The notes beneath the pieces were generated by a model, which saw only the letters and a list, made by a program, of their open reading frames with translations, had not been told where the DNA came from and made no database searches. Shown piece after piece: positions 1 to 7,651 of a stretch of 13,932 bases of DNA. Source of the DNA: DASRDU01 sp035560235. GTDB taxonomy: Bacteria; Acidobacteriota; Blastocatellia; RBC074. The stretch lies in the NCBI GenBank assembly GCA_035560235.1, contig DATMAG010000007.1:1-13932 (forward strand), given 5' to 3'. The position numbers and the translations under genes are program-made. Positions within the stretch are counted from its first letter, which is position 1; each line of letters starts with the position of its first letter.

Positions 1-318
1 GGAATGCAGCTGACCGAAGCAGTGACAGTCGGGCGAATTGCCCCGCGCGAGGTTCACCGCGATGCCGATTGAAAAGACCAGCAGCAGCGCGAGCGCGCCG
101 CCTGCAGCAACCCACGCCGTGCCGAGCGGCAGCAATGCCAGCGCCACTAAAATTTCAATAAAGGGCAGGACAGCGCCCAGCACCGCCGCCAGTTTTTCTG
201 GCACGCCGAAATCAGCGACAGTTCGGCGGGAACCGGCCAGGTCAATGGCCTTGGTCACTCCGGCCACGCCGAAGATCACTGACAACAGGAGCCTCGCAAT
301 CAGCAGAAGAAGACCCAT
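1..318 (-). CDS. MauE/DoxX-like redox-associated membrane protein (5' part only)
   Basis: This gene runs off the left edge; 106 codons without a stop are visible, read leftward from an ATG at 318. The N-terminus is a hydrophobic helix (MGLLLLIARLLLSVIFGVAG) followed by KAIDLAGSRRTVADFGVP. Two more hydrophobic segments follow (around 42-60 and 64-85), then NSPDCHCFGQLHS. This order, with the CxCFGQ motif after the third helix, is the pattern I associate with the MauE branch of the DoxX-like membrane proteins. MauE is needed for methylamine dehydrogenase maturation, and relatives are thought to act in periplasmic thiol/disulfide chemistry. A GGAA lies ahead of the ATG. The gene starts 81 bases after the kinase stop codon, so it could be read from the same transcript. 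Nothing else here points to methylamine metabolism, so a general redox role is more likely. The C-terminus, possibly including a fused thioredoxin-like domain, is not visible. Confidence 0.75.
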   Translation of the reverse strand, partial: MGLLLLIARLLLSVIFGVAGVTKAIDLAGSRRTVADFGVPEKLAAVLGAVLPFIEILVALALLPLGTAWVAAGGALALLLVFSIGIAVNLARGNSPDCHCFGQLHS

Positions 319-399
319 TTCTGTTCCAATCGTGAATCATCAGACAGCCTGACTGACCAGGAGTCGCAGCGCCGCAATCACATCCGGCAGGCGCTCTGT

Positions 400-2823
400 T
401 TATGCTGCCCCTGATTCACGTTCTGTCTCCTCAGGCGTATCAATGTAATAACCGTAATACTGGTAGCTGTAAGACCCCTCGCGACGCAGATTGACATTGT
501 TCAGGACGACGCCGAAGATCCTGCCGCCCACGCGGGTAATGAGCTGCCGCGAATGTCTGATCTCCTGTGCGCGCGCCCGGCCGGCCTGAACCACCAGGAT
601 TGTGCCCTCGACCAGAGTGGAAAGGATCACGCTGTCGGTCACACTCATCAGCGGCGGAGAATCAATCAGGATGTAGTCGTATCGTTCGGACAGGACGCGG
701 AGCAGATTCCGCATGCGCTCGGAACTGATCAGCTCCGGCGGATTGGGCGGAATCGGGCCGCTTGTCAGAACCGAGAGTCCCGGCGTCTGCGTCGGCACGA
801 TCAGTTCATTCAGGTCAATGTCCGCCGAGAGGTAATTGCACAGCCCTCGCGTGTTTTTCAGCCCCAGCGTCTTGTGGATCGAAGGCCGCCGCATGTCTGC
901 GTCAATAATCAGCACGGAAGCGCCAAGCTGTGCGAGCGCCGTCGCGGTGTTGATGGTCGTCGTCGTCTTGCCTTCGCAGGGTCGCGCGCTTGCAATCAGA
1001 ATCAGTTTCGGCGGCCCGCCCGCAGTCGAGAGCATCATCGAAGTCCGCAGGACGCGATACGCTTCAAGCGCCGCCCGCACATCGCGCCGGTCTCTCAGGG
1101 CGAGCTGCTGCTTCAGGCTTTGCCGCAGTTCCAGTCTGGCGTTTGCGCTGACTTCAGGCGCACCTGAATCGGCTTTTTCAGGACCAGGTTCAAAAGCCTG
1201 GCTGATCAGTCTGGCTTCGTGCCGGAGCGAAGGGATGATGGCGAGCGTCGGAAGCTGCGAATAGCGGGTCACGTCATCCGACGTCTTGATCGATTTGTCA
1301 AAGGCCTCAAGCGCCAGCGCCAGGGCGATGCCGATGCACAGGCTGAGCAGCAGCGCCGTCATGATGGTTCTCAGCCGCTGCGGGCCGATGGGAAAGATCG
1401 GCGGGTCGGCGAGTTCGATCAGTCTCAGATTGACGTTCTGCTTCACCTTCTCGGCCACATCGGCCTGATTCGTCCTTTGCAGAAAATCGGTGTAAAGAGT
1501 CTTTGCGGTGCTGACCTCCTGCTTGAGCAGATTGAACTGAATCGAGGCCTGATTCTGCTCGGCGGCTTCCTGCCGGGCGCGCTCGAAGGCCTGTCTGATC
1601 GAGCGTTCGTCACGCACGGCGCGCTCGTAATCGGCCTTCAGTTTCTCTTCCAGCATCTGCCGTCCGGCAGTCATCTGCTCCTTCAGCGAGGCGATCTGTT
1701 CTCTGACCTCGATCACCTTCGGATTCTTCGGGCCGAAACGCGCGCTCAGCAGCGCCTCGCTCGTGGTCAGTTCACCGAGCTTCTTTTCCAGTTCCACGCT
1801 CTTCGCGTCGTTGAAGGCTTCGGGCAGCTGCGCCACGCGCCCCTTCTTTACTTCCTCGTAAAGCGATTCCTTGAGAATCCGCTCGGTTTCGGACTGCAGC
1901 ACCTGAGCGTGCAGTCTGGTCAGCTTTTCGGTGACCAGGTTTTCAGTCCCTTCGGGTGAAATGATGTTGTTGCGACGGGTGAAATCCACCAGTTTCTGTT
2001 CGGCCTGCTCGACCTTCGCCCTCAGTTCGCGCGTCGAACGATTGAGCCATTCCGAAGTGTCGTCAAACTTCTCCAGCTTAACCTGTGAACTGTACCTGAT
2101 GTAATTCTCGGCCAGTTTGTTGACGACTGCGGCGGCCAGGCGCGGACTCGTGTGCGAGTAGGAGATCGTCATCATTCGCGTATTGGGCACCTGACTGACG
2201 CTGAGTCCCTGCTGCACCATTCCGACGAAGGGAGCCAGTCCGGCCCGCGCCGCCGGGGACTGCGCTGATCTGACCGAGAGCGAGTCGCCGTGTTTCTCCT
2301 GGGCAGGCTGAGCCTCTTCGACGCGACGACCGGTTCTGCGTTCGAAGAGGTCGTTGAGCGTCTCTCTGAGCGAACGGCTGCTGCCGTTCTGCAGAAACTC
2401 CGGGTCCTTGTCCAGATTCAGATCGGCGACGACGCTTTCGAGCAGCGGCTTGCTCTGCACGATCAGCAGCTGGCTGTTCATATCGAACAGGTCGAAGTCC
2501 TCGCCCGTCAGAAACGCATCGCCGCTTCTGAGCAGCAGCGGCACCCGGCGGCTGACTTCGACCATCGAGGACGCCCGGTAAACCGATCTCGCACTCATCA
2601 TTCTGACGCCGACCACCAGCGTCGTCAGCAGGACGATGATCAGAATCAGCCAGAGCCTGCGCCGGATCGCGCGCCAGATCTTCAGGAATTCAATCGAGTG
2701 CTCTTCGGGGTAATAGCCCGCGTCGGCCAGACCTGAATCAGCTTCGCCCGGCAGATCGTAACGCGGCGCCAGCTGCTGACTGTCTGATTGAGAAGGTTTT
2801 CCAGGGTTCAGTTTTCTGTCCAT
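400..2823 (-). CDS. Wzc-type polysaccharide co-polymerase / tyrosine autokinase
   Basis: This inner-membrane protein of 807 residues controls chain length and export of a capsular or exopolysaccharide through autophosphorylation. A Wzz-type N-terminus has its first membrane helix at about 57-75. A long periplasmic coiled-coil region (about 245-445) follows, then a GNVR-like segment and the second helix (about 485-507, before EAFDKS). The cytoplasmic BY-kinase domain has Walker A SARPCEGKTTT (612-622), Walker A' VLIIDADMRRPS (637-648) and Walker B YDYILIDSPP (715-724). It ends in a tyrosine cluster, YSYQYYGYY (785-793), the usual autophosphorylation site. The start is the ATG at 2823, with GGAG eight bases upstream; a GTG at 2859 would add 12 residues but has no good site. 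Residues about 150-198 form a polar, low-complexity insert in the periplasmic part. The gene follows the Wza-type gene by 57 bases. No cognate phosphatase (Wzb) is visible. Family assignment is secure; the glycan is unknown. Confidence 0.95.
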   Translation of the reverse strand: MDRKLNPGKPSQSDSQQLAPRYDLPGEADSGLADAGYYPEEHSIEFLKIWRAIRRRLWLILIIVLLTTLVVGVRMMSARSVYRASSMVEVSRRVPLLLRSGDAFLTGEDFDLFDMNSQLLIVQSKPLLESVVADLNLDKDPEFLQNGSSRSLRETLNDLFERRTGRRVEEAQPAQEKHGDSLSVRSAQSPAARAGLAPFVGMVQQGLSVSQVPNTRMMTISYSHTSPRLAAAVVNKLAENYIRYSSQVKLEKFDDTSEWLNRSTRELRAKVEQAEQKLVDFTRRNNIISPEGTENLVTEKLTRLHAQVLQSETERILKESLYEEVKKGRVAQLPEAFNDAKSVELEKKLGELTTSEALLSARFGPKNPKVIEVREQIASLKEQMTAGRQMLEEKLKADYERAVRDERSIRQAFERARQEAAEQNQASIQFNLLKQEVSTAKTLYTDFLQRTNQADVAEKVKQNVNLRLIELADPPIFPIGPQRLRTIMTALLLSLCIGIALALALEAFDKSIKTSDDVTRYSQLPTLAIIPSLRHEARLISQAFEPGPEKADSGAPEVSANARLELRQSLKQQLALRDRRDVRAALEAYRVLRTSMMLSTAGGPPKLILIASARPCEGKTTTTINTATALAQLGASVLIIDADMRRPSIHKTLGLKNTRGLCNYLSADIDLNELIVPTQTPGLSVLTSGPIPPNPPELISSERMRNLLRVLSERYDYILIDSPPLMSVTDSVILSTLVEGTILVVQAGRARAQEIRHSRQLITRVGGRIFGVVLNNVNLRREGSYSYQYYGYYIDTPEETERESGAA

Positions 2824-2851
2824 TACCAGAACTCCGTCATCACAAAGAGGC

Positions 2852-2867
2852 CCGGCCACGGGGCCGG
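2852..2867 (-). other. GC-only hairpin between the export and kinase genes
   Basis: CCGGCC and GGCCGG form a perfect 6-bp GC stem around a 4-base loop in the 57-base gap between the export-protein stop (2881) and the kinase ATG (2823). No T-run follows on the minus strand, so it is not a standard terminator. It lies about 17 bases upstream of the kinase ribosome binding site and could affect mRNA stability or the ratio of the two proteins. The function is inferred only from its position. Confidence 0.4.
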
Positions 2868-2880
2868 AATGTCGCTCACG

Positions 2881-3999
2881 CTAGTACGGAAAGCGCAGCA
2901 TCAGCGAAGGGACGACGCCGCCCATTCCCATCAGCAGGGTGCTGCCAACCGTCCGGGTGCGGCTGTTGGGCACGAGGATCACATCATTGGCCAGAATCTC
3001 GACATCCTGATGTTTGCCGCTCATCACCGCGCCGATATTGACCGGAATTTCCTGACGCACACCGGTATCCGGGTCTTCCCTGAAGATGATGCCCTTGCCC
3101 GCCTTCGCCTTGACCGTCACGCCCTGCGCGAGCGAGATGGCCTGCCGGAGCGTTGTTCCTTCCTTGAGCTGGAATGCGCCGGGAGCGCGCACTTCACCGG
3201 CCACGAAAAAGACACTCACGGCCGGGATGTTGACGATGTCGCCCGGTTCAAGCGTGATGTTTTTGTCGAACTTTCCCCGGTACAGGCTGGAGAAGTTGAC
3301 CTTGATCATTTCGTACTTCGCGCTCTCATCGGCCTTCACGCCTGCCGTCAGCAGTCCCTCTTCAGCCGGTTTCGCACTGTCAGTCGCTCCGCGCTGAGTT
3401 TCAGTTGACGTGCCCTGAGGCTGTGCAGCCGGGTCTGCAGGTGCATCCGATTTGATTTCGCGGAAGATGAAAGCCGTAGAGCCGTGATTTTCGGCGAGCC
3501 CGCCGCACAGGCTGATCAGCCGCAGCAGCGTCGGTTTGCCCGCGATCTGAAAGACGCCGGGATTGCGCACCGCGCCGTGAATGAAATAGGTCTGGCTGGT
3601 GAACTGTCTGAGTGTGATGGAGACGTTCGGGTTTTTGAGATATTCGCCGCGCAACCCGTCGGCGATCATCCGGGCCAGTTCCTCGGCGGTTTTGCCTTTG
3701 GCGGCGACCTGCCCGAGAAACGGCATCTGAAAACTGCCTGCGGCAGTCACTGTATAAGCGCGCGAGAGTTCAGGCGCGTCTTCGATCTGAACTTCGACCA
3801 CATCACCAGTGCCGATGCGGTAATCAATCTCCGGCGCTACCAGCACCGGTGTTTTGTCGGCCTCTTTTTTCGGAGCTGCCGGGTCGGACGGCTGTGCGCT
3901 CTTCGTCTGCGCCATCACCGCAATGGCCGTCAGCACTGAGAGCATCAGCGTCAGAGCGAGTCTGGCAATGGCCCGAAACAGTTCATACTCTGAATTCAT
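2881..3999 (-). CDS. Wza-type polysaccharide export protein with two SLBB domains
   Basis: The 372-residue product is predicted to form the outer-membrane and periplasmic channel for an exported polysaccharide and to dock on the Wzc-type kinase encoded next. Residues 1-30 are a signal peptide ending in AIAVMAQ. There is no lipobox cysteine, so unlike E. coli Wza it is not a lipoprotein. The Poly_export domain covers about 59-131 (YRIGTGDVVEVQI). SLBB domain one starts near 137 (YFIHGAVRNPGVFQIAG) and carries a polar insert of about 40 residues rich in Pro, Ala, Thr and Ser (about 184-223). SLBB domain two covers about 263-345 (VFFVAGEVRAPGAFQLKEG). The C-terminus ends LMLRFPY. The ATG at 3999 is preferred because GGAGG lies eight bases before it; an ATG at 4014 would overlap that site. 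The gap to the upstream ligase/polymerase gene is 35 bases. Family call is secure. Confidence 0.93.
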   Translation of the reverse strand: MNSEYELFRAIARLALTLMLSVLTAIAVMAQTKSAQPSDPAAPKKEADKTPVLVAPEIDYRIGTGDVVEVQIEDAPELSRAYTVTAAGSFQMPFLGQVAAKGKTAEELARMIADGLRGEYLKNPNVSITLRQFTSQTYFIHGAVRNPGVFQIAGKPTLLRLISLCGGLAENHGSTAFIFREIKSDAPADPAAQPQGTSTETQRGATDSAKPAEEGLLTAGVKADESAKYEMIKVNFSSLYRGKFDKNITLEPGDIVNIPAVSVFFVAGEVRAPGAFQLKEGTTLRQAISLAQGVTVKAKAGKGIIFREDPDTGVRQEIPVNIGAVMSGKHQDVEILANDVILVPNSRTRTVGSTLLMGMGGVVPSLMLRFPY

Positions 4000-4007
4000 G
4001 ATGATTT

Positions 4008-4012
4008 CCTCC
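4008..4012 (-). promoter_or_regulatory. Ribosome binding site that sets the export-protein start
   Basis: GGAGG on the minus strand sits eight bases before the ATG at 3999. The upstream in-frame ATG (4014) overlaps this sequence and has no site of its own, so 3999 is the likely start. Confidence 0.7.
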
Positions 4013-4034
4013 ATTCAACTTCAATCAGAGGAGT

Positions 4035-5432
4035 TCAGCGTGTCTCTCCTGGCAGCAGCGTACTCGCTGCCGGATCAGCCTCCTGCCGCGGCAGTCGCAC
4101 GCGCGCCCTGAGCGCGACGGGAACGGTAGCCGCCACGGTCGAGATGATCGCAGCCAGAACCAGAAAGAGCAGCGCGTTGGAAATAATCTGCAGGTTGAAA
4201 TCAAAAAGGCTGTGAATCATCAGGCCGAAGACGCCGCCGCCAAGCCCGCTCCCGACCGCCTGCAACCTGGCATCCTTCGCATTCAGCAGCCTGCCAGTCG
4301 CCAGACAGAGCGTCAGCAGAAACCAGATCGCGAGAGTGCCGCCGACAATTCCCGTATCCGCGAGCACCTGCAGATAATCGTTGTGCGCTTCTGAAAGAAC
4401 TTCATCGCCCCGGTCGCTGCTGAAGGCGGGATAAGCCGTCTCGAACGCGCCGAGTCCCATTCCCAGAATCGGACTGGCCTGGATCATCGTCCAGGTGTCC
4501 TTCCAGAACTGCCCGCGACTGATGAAAAACTCACCGCCCGAATCGCTGCTGCCATCCTTTACTGTCACTACCCGGTTGAGTACCGGTTCAGCGCCGATCC
4601 AGACGATTCCGCCAGCCACCGCGCCGATGATGGCGAGCAGCGCGGCGGTTCTGATCCAGCGGCGGCTGCGGCTCCAGCCCTCATCAGGATAAGGCGACTG
4701 CCTGAAGCCCACCGCCAGCATAAAGAGCAGCTGAGCCAGAATGCTGATCATCCCGCCCCGCGACAGCGTCAGGATTCCGGCGACAGCCATCGTCACGGCG
4801 GCGACGGCATAGAGGACGCGCTCTTCGGCCCGGATGTTCTGACTGAGCGCCAGGGCAATGCCCATCGGAATCAGCAATTCCATGTATCCGGCGAAGTGGT
4901 TGTGATTGGCGAACGGCCCGAACGGGATTTCGCCGCGCGCCGCCGGACGCAGCCAGTAGTAATAACCTTCGCCGGTGAAATGCTGCGCCAGCCCGAGCAG
5001 CGCCATCCCGAAGCCGTAAATCGCCAGAAACTTCATCACGCGTTTGAGCCGTTCCGGCGAAGAGGCCAGAAAGCGTGCCGCCAGCAGACAGGCCAGAATC
5101 AGAAAGAAGAATGTGGTGACCGCCAGGCGCGTCGCTTCGACATCTCTGGAGATGCTGCGCCGAACGCCCTGGACGTCGGTCACGGCGACAGACTGCGCCA
5201 GCCCGAGCAGCAGAAAGGCCAGCATCGGCCAGACGATGACCGGCACTCTGATGACCAGACTCTTTTCCGCCACCGACTCAAAGACCCAGAGTATGCCGAG
5301 CAGCAGAATCGCCAGACAGAAGAGCGCCCGCGACCAGGGTTCGACGGCTCCGTGAGCCAGAGCCGTAAACACGATCACCAGAATCAGACCAGCGGAGATC
5401 ACTTTATCGAGTCTGGCACTCAGCGCTGACAT
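4035..5432 (-). CDS. O-antigen ligase / Wzy polymerase family membrane protein
   Basis: This is a polytopic inner-membrane protein with about ten hydrophobic segments, 465 residues from the ATG at 5432. It matches the WaaL/Wzy family, whose members polymerise undecaprenyl-linked glycan units or transfer the chain to an acceptor. Visible motifs are FANHNHFAG (174-182), LSRGG (223-227), SRGQFWKDTWTMI (305-317), the periplasmic-loop signature EAHNDYLQVLADTG (348-361) with its conserved His, and HSLFDFNLQ near 407. The ATG at 5432 has AAAGGAG with an 11-base spacer. A GTG at 5453 would add seven residues and create a 4-base GTGA overlap with the stop of the upstream TPR gene; I cannot decide firmly between them. 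Either way the two genes are translationally close. The C-terminal 30 residues are polar and cytoplasmic-looking. Sequence alone does not separate polymerase from ligase; the Wza/Wzc neighbours favour a polymerase. Confidence 0.88.
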   Translation of the reverse strand: MSALSARLDKVISAGLILVIVFTALAHGAVEPWSRALFCLAILLLGILWVFESVAEKSLVIRVPVIVWPMLAFLLLGLAQSVAVTDVQGVRRSISRDVEATRLAVTTFFFLILACLLAARFLASSPERLKRVMKFLAIYGFGMALLGLAQHFTGEGYYYWLRPAARGEIPFGPFANHNHFAGYMELLIPMGIALALSQNIRAEERVLYAVAAVTMAVAGILTLSRGGMISILAQLLFMLAVGFRQSPYPDEGWSRSRRWIRTAALLAIIGAVAGGIVWIGAEPVLNRVVTVKDGSSDSGGEFFISRGQFWKDTWTMIQASPILGMGLGAFETAYPAFSSDRGDEVLSEAHNDYLQVLADTGIVGGTLAIWFLLTLCLATGRLLNAKDARLQAVGSGLGGGVFGLMIHSLFDFNLQIISNALLFLVLAAIISTVAATVPVALRARVRLPRQEADPAASTLLPGETR

Positions 5433-5449
5433 CAGACGGAAGACTCCTT

Positions 5450-6745
5450 TCACAACTCTCTGAGACTGAAATCATCCAGCCAGATCGTGCCTCTGGTCGG
5501 ATCGTCGTAACTGAAGCCGGGAATGCGCCGGAGGCTGACGCTCAGCGCAGTGACATTCGCAGGGACAGTAAAATCGGCGCCGTAAAGCTTCCATTCCTGC
5601 GTCCCCGCTTCAATTGGCCGACTGCGGGTGAGTGTCACGTTATCGCTGGCTGAACTGACCGTCACGACCGGGCCTTCCGGCGTCTCCAGGCCGGAGGTTC
5701 TGACGAAGAATTCAAGGCGGTAACTTTTGCCGGGCTTGAGCAGCAGCAGATGACTGATCTCACCTTCGAGCCGGGTTGTGTCCTTTCCCAGAAAATCAAT
5801 CCGCAGCGATCTGCGGCCCGTATGCGCGACCTTTTCAGTCAGGCTGAAATCGGCGAACCGGCTCTCCCGGATGTTCCAGTCAAACTGCGCCAGACCTTTC
5901 GGACTCAGACTTTCAAAGCCGCCGTTCCAGAACTGATCCGGGGCTGCGCCTGCCGCCTCGGGCAGAACTTCAGCCCACAATTTCCAGGCGGGCTGATAAT
6001 CTCCCCGGCTGATCAGGGAATTGAGAAACGCGCCGCTGCCCTGCAGCCGCAGATGATCCTGGCGGCTGATCTGACGAAAGGTACTCACAGCCTCATCCGG
6101 CAGCGAACGTTCGAGCAGAAACCCAGCCAGTTCAATCAGCCGTTCCGGATCGTTTCCGGCCACGGGTCTGAGTATCTCCGCCCTGCCACCGGTCGCATTC
6201 CAGAGCAGGTTGAAGGCTTCAGGGAGCAGCGAACGATCAGCCGCTACGGCAGGCTCGATCTGCGTCAGAGCCTCGCTGACCCTGCCGTTTCGGATGAGCA
6301 GGTTGGCCAGCCGCCACCGCACCTGCGGATAATGCGGAGCCAGCGTGACGGCCCGGCGAGCCATTGCTTCAGCCGCTGCCGGATCACCGTTCATCTCTTC
6401 CGCCGTCGCCAGCAGCAGACAGGCCTCGTAACTCCAGGGCGACAGATTCACCGCTCTTGCCGCCTGCGTTCGCGCCATCCGGGTCAGTTCCTCCTGACTG
6501 ACGGTTTCATCCAGTCCGATTTCGACATACCGTGCCGCCAGACGCGCCTGAATCGCCGCCGAATCGGGATAGTAAGCAGCCGCGGCGCTGAGCCGGTCAG
6601 TGCTGACTTCATACTGCGGGCTGCTCAGCACACTCGCCGCGAACTGAAGCAGGACGAGTCGCCCGCCCGCAAAGGCGGCGAGCAGCGCGGCGGCAGCCAC
6701 CGCGATCCCTGTTGTCCTGGAGTGAAGTTTCAGCCTGACTTCCAT
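5450..6745 (-). CDS. Membrane-anchored TPR protein with C-terminal carbohydrate-binding-like module
   Basis: The 431-residue product has a short cytoplasmic N-terminus and one hydrophobic helix (about 11-38, uncleaved anchor or signal). A helical repeat region follows (about 60-260), with TPR-like units such as YEACLLLATAEEMNGDPAAA and VRWRLANLLIRNGRVSEAL. Residues about 272-431 look like a beta-sandwich carbohydrate-binding module: FWNGGFES opens it, HTGRRSLRIDF and YRLEFFVRTSG lie inside, and GTIWLDDFSLREL closes it, as in CBM4/9-like folds. The start at 6745 was chosen because the in-frame extension up to 6901 would overlap the FecR-like gene and is Pro/Arg/Ser-rich without a signal sequence; the site before 6745 is weak. 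The stop is 17 bases before, or overlaps, the ligase/polymerase start. I infer a periplasmic partner of that enzyme that senses or positions the glycan. Glycan binding is not proven by sequence alone. Confidence 0.8.
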   Translation of the reverse strand: MEVRLKLHSRTTGIAVAAAALLAAFAGGRLVLLQFAASVLSSPQYEVSTDRLSAAAAYYPDSAAIQARLAARYVEIGLDETVSQEELTRMARTQAARAVNLSPWSYEACLLLATAEEMNGDPAAAEAMARRAVTLAPHYPQVRWRLANLLIRNGRVSEALTQIEPAVAADRSLLPEAFNLLWNATGGRAEILRPVAGNDPERLIELAGFLLERSLPDEAVSTFRQISRQDHLRLQGSGAFLNSLISRGDYQPAWKLWAEVLPEAAGAAPDQFWNGGFESLSPKGLAQFDWNIRESRFADFSLTEKVAHTGRRSLRIDFLGKDTTRLEGEISHLLLLKPGKSYRLEFFVRTSGLETPEGPVVTVSSASDNVTLTRSRPIEAGTQEWKLYGADFTVPANVTALSVSLRRIPGFSYDDPTRGTIWLDDFSLREL

Positions 6746-6812
6746 AAAACTTCTGCGGAGTGAGCAGGAACGGGTCGCCTGTGTTACGAGGTCCGGCCTG
6801 CCACCGGGAACT

Positions 6813-7634
6813 TCAGGGTCTGCTCGGGCTTCTCCGGCGGCAGAGCCGGTTGTCGAAATCCTTGCAGGTGATGGAGGTCGAAAAGAAGATCCGCGGATCA
6901 CGGCTCTGCCGGTTCAGCGTGAGCGCATCGAGCGAATATTCGACTCCGGTGCTGACCAGAGTGGACAGAGTGCTGCGTTCTGTCGTCGCAGTTCTGGCCG
7001 CTGCTGCGCCGCCTCTGGCGAGCGCCCCGGCAGTCACGCCACCGGCAGCCCCGGCCATCATCAGGCGGCGGCTGAAGGAAACTCTGCCCCCGGCCTGCTG
7101 ACTGACCGAGAGTTCGCTGCCGACGGTGATCTGTTCGATCTGCTGACCGCGCGCGACCTGCACGCTGCCTCTGAGGACCCGCACGCGCGCAGTGTCGCCG
7201 GTCACTTCGAGTGAAACCATTGCCGTGTCCTTTTTCTCGGACAGAATCCGGGTTCCATCGGCTGTGGCAACTGAGACACCGATCCCGGCAGGCGTGCTGA
7301 TGACGATTCTTCCGGCCTGAAGAACGCCGCCGACACTCTCGCCCGAAAAGCGCAGGGTCATTTCAGAGAGAGCGCCAAGCTCGATGCGCCCGGCCCTGCC
7401 AAGACTGATGATCGTTCGACTATCCGCTCCTGTCCTGACCCGGGTGTTGCTGAAGACAGTCGTTCCCGCCGATGCCTTTACTCCGTTGAGTGAGACCTGA
7501 CCGGCTGAAGTGATCTCTCCGGCAATGGCCGCAGGAGCATCCGCTCCCCGCGCCACAGCCGGCAGGAGACACAGCCATAAACAGATTGCCAGGTTCAGCA
7601 GGTTTCGGCTCACTTTATTCTTCAGGCACTGCAT
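6813..7634 (-). CDS. Secreted FecR-like domain protein
   Basis: The product has 273 residues. A signal peptide ends near VARGADA (about residue 31). A FecR-like beta-rich domain follows (about 36-175): GEITSAGQVSLNGVKASAGT, TRVRTGADSRTIISLGRAG, then LRGSVQVARGQQIEQITVGSEL. Glycine/alanine-rich stretch LMMAGAAGGVTAGALARGG (about 191-209) may be a weak membrane segment or a flexible linker. The C-terminus is basic and contains two cysteines (Cys257 and Cys265, ending RRRSPSRP). Classical FecR proteins are inner-membrane anti-sigma regulators with a cytoplasmic N-terminus. Here no sigma factor or TonB receptor is nearby and the domain is directly exported, so a structural or glycan-related role is more plausible. 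AAAGGAG lies seven bases before the ATG. The gene begins 17 bases after the propeller-gene stop, which argues for co-transcription. Confidence 0.78.
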   Translation of the reverse strand: MQCLKNKVSRNLLNLAICLWLCLLPAVARGADAPAAIAGEITSAGQVSLNGVKASAGTTVFSNTRVRTGADSRTIISLGRAGRIELGALSEMTLRFSGESVGGVLQAGRIVISTPAGIGVSVATADGTRILSEKKDTAMVSLEVTGDTARVRVLRGSVQVARGQQIEQITVGSELSVSQQAGGRVSFSRRLMMAGAAGGVTAGALARGGAAAARTATTERSTLSTLVSTGVEYSLDALTLNRQSRDPRIFFSTSITCKDFDNRLCRRRSPSRP

Positions 7635-7651
7635 GATGCTTCTCCTTTGCT

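Noticed and set aside
38..352. 104-codon plus-strand open frame at the left edge
   Set aside because: It is low-complexity Ala/Ser/Thr/Pro sequence and lies opposite the MauE-like gene, whose helices and CHCFG motif are convincing.
1219..1959. 246-codon plus-strand open frame opposite the kinase gene
   Set aside because: It is antisense to the conserved coiled-coil and membrane region of the Wzc-type protein. The composition mirrors codon complementarity and no site or motif was seen. The frames at 553-1167, 2788-3408 and 3484-3939 were rejected for the same reason.
5750..6763. 337-codon plus-strand open frame opposite the TPR gene
   Set aside because: It is a GC-rich shadow frame. The protein is Arg/Gln/Pro/Ser-rich with no domain pattern, while the minus-strand frame has a clear membrane helix, TPR units and a CBM-like end.
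6746..6901. In-frame upstream extension of the TPR gene overlapping the FecR-like gene
   Set aside because: It overlaps 89 bases of the upstream gene and encodes Pro/Ser/Arg-rich sequence. The membrane anchor begins right after the ATG at 6745.
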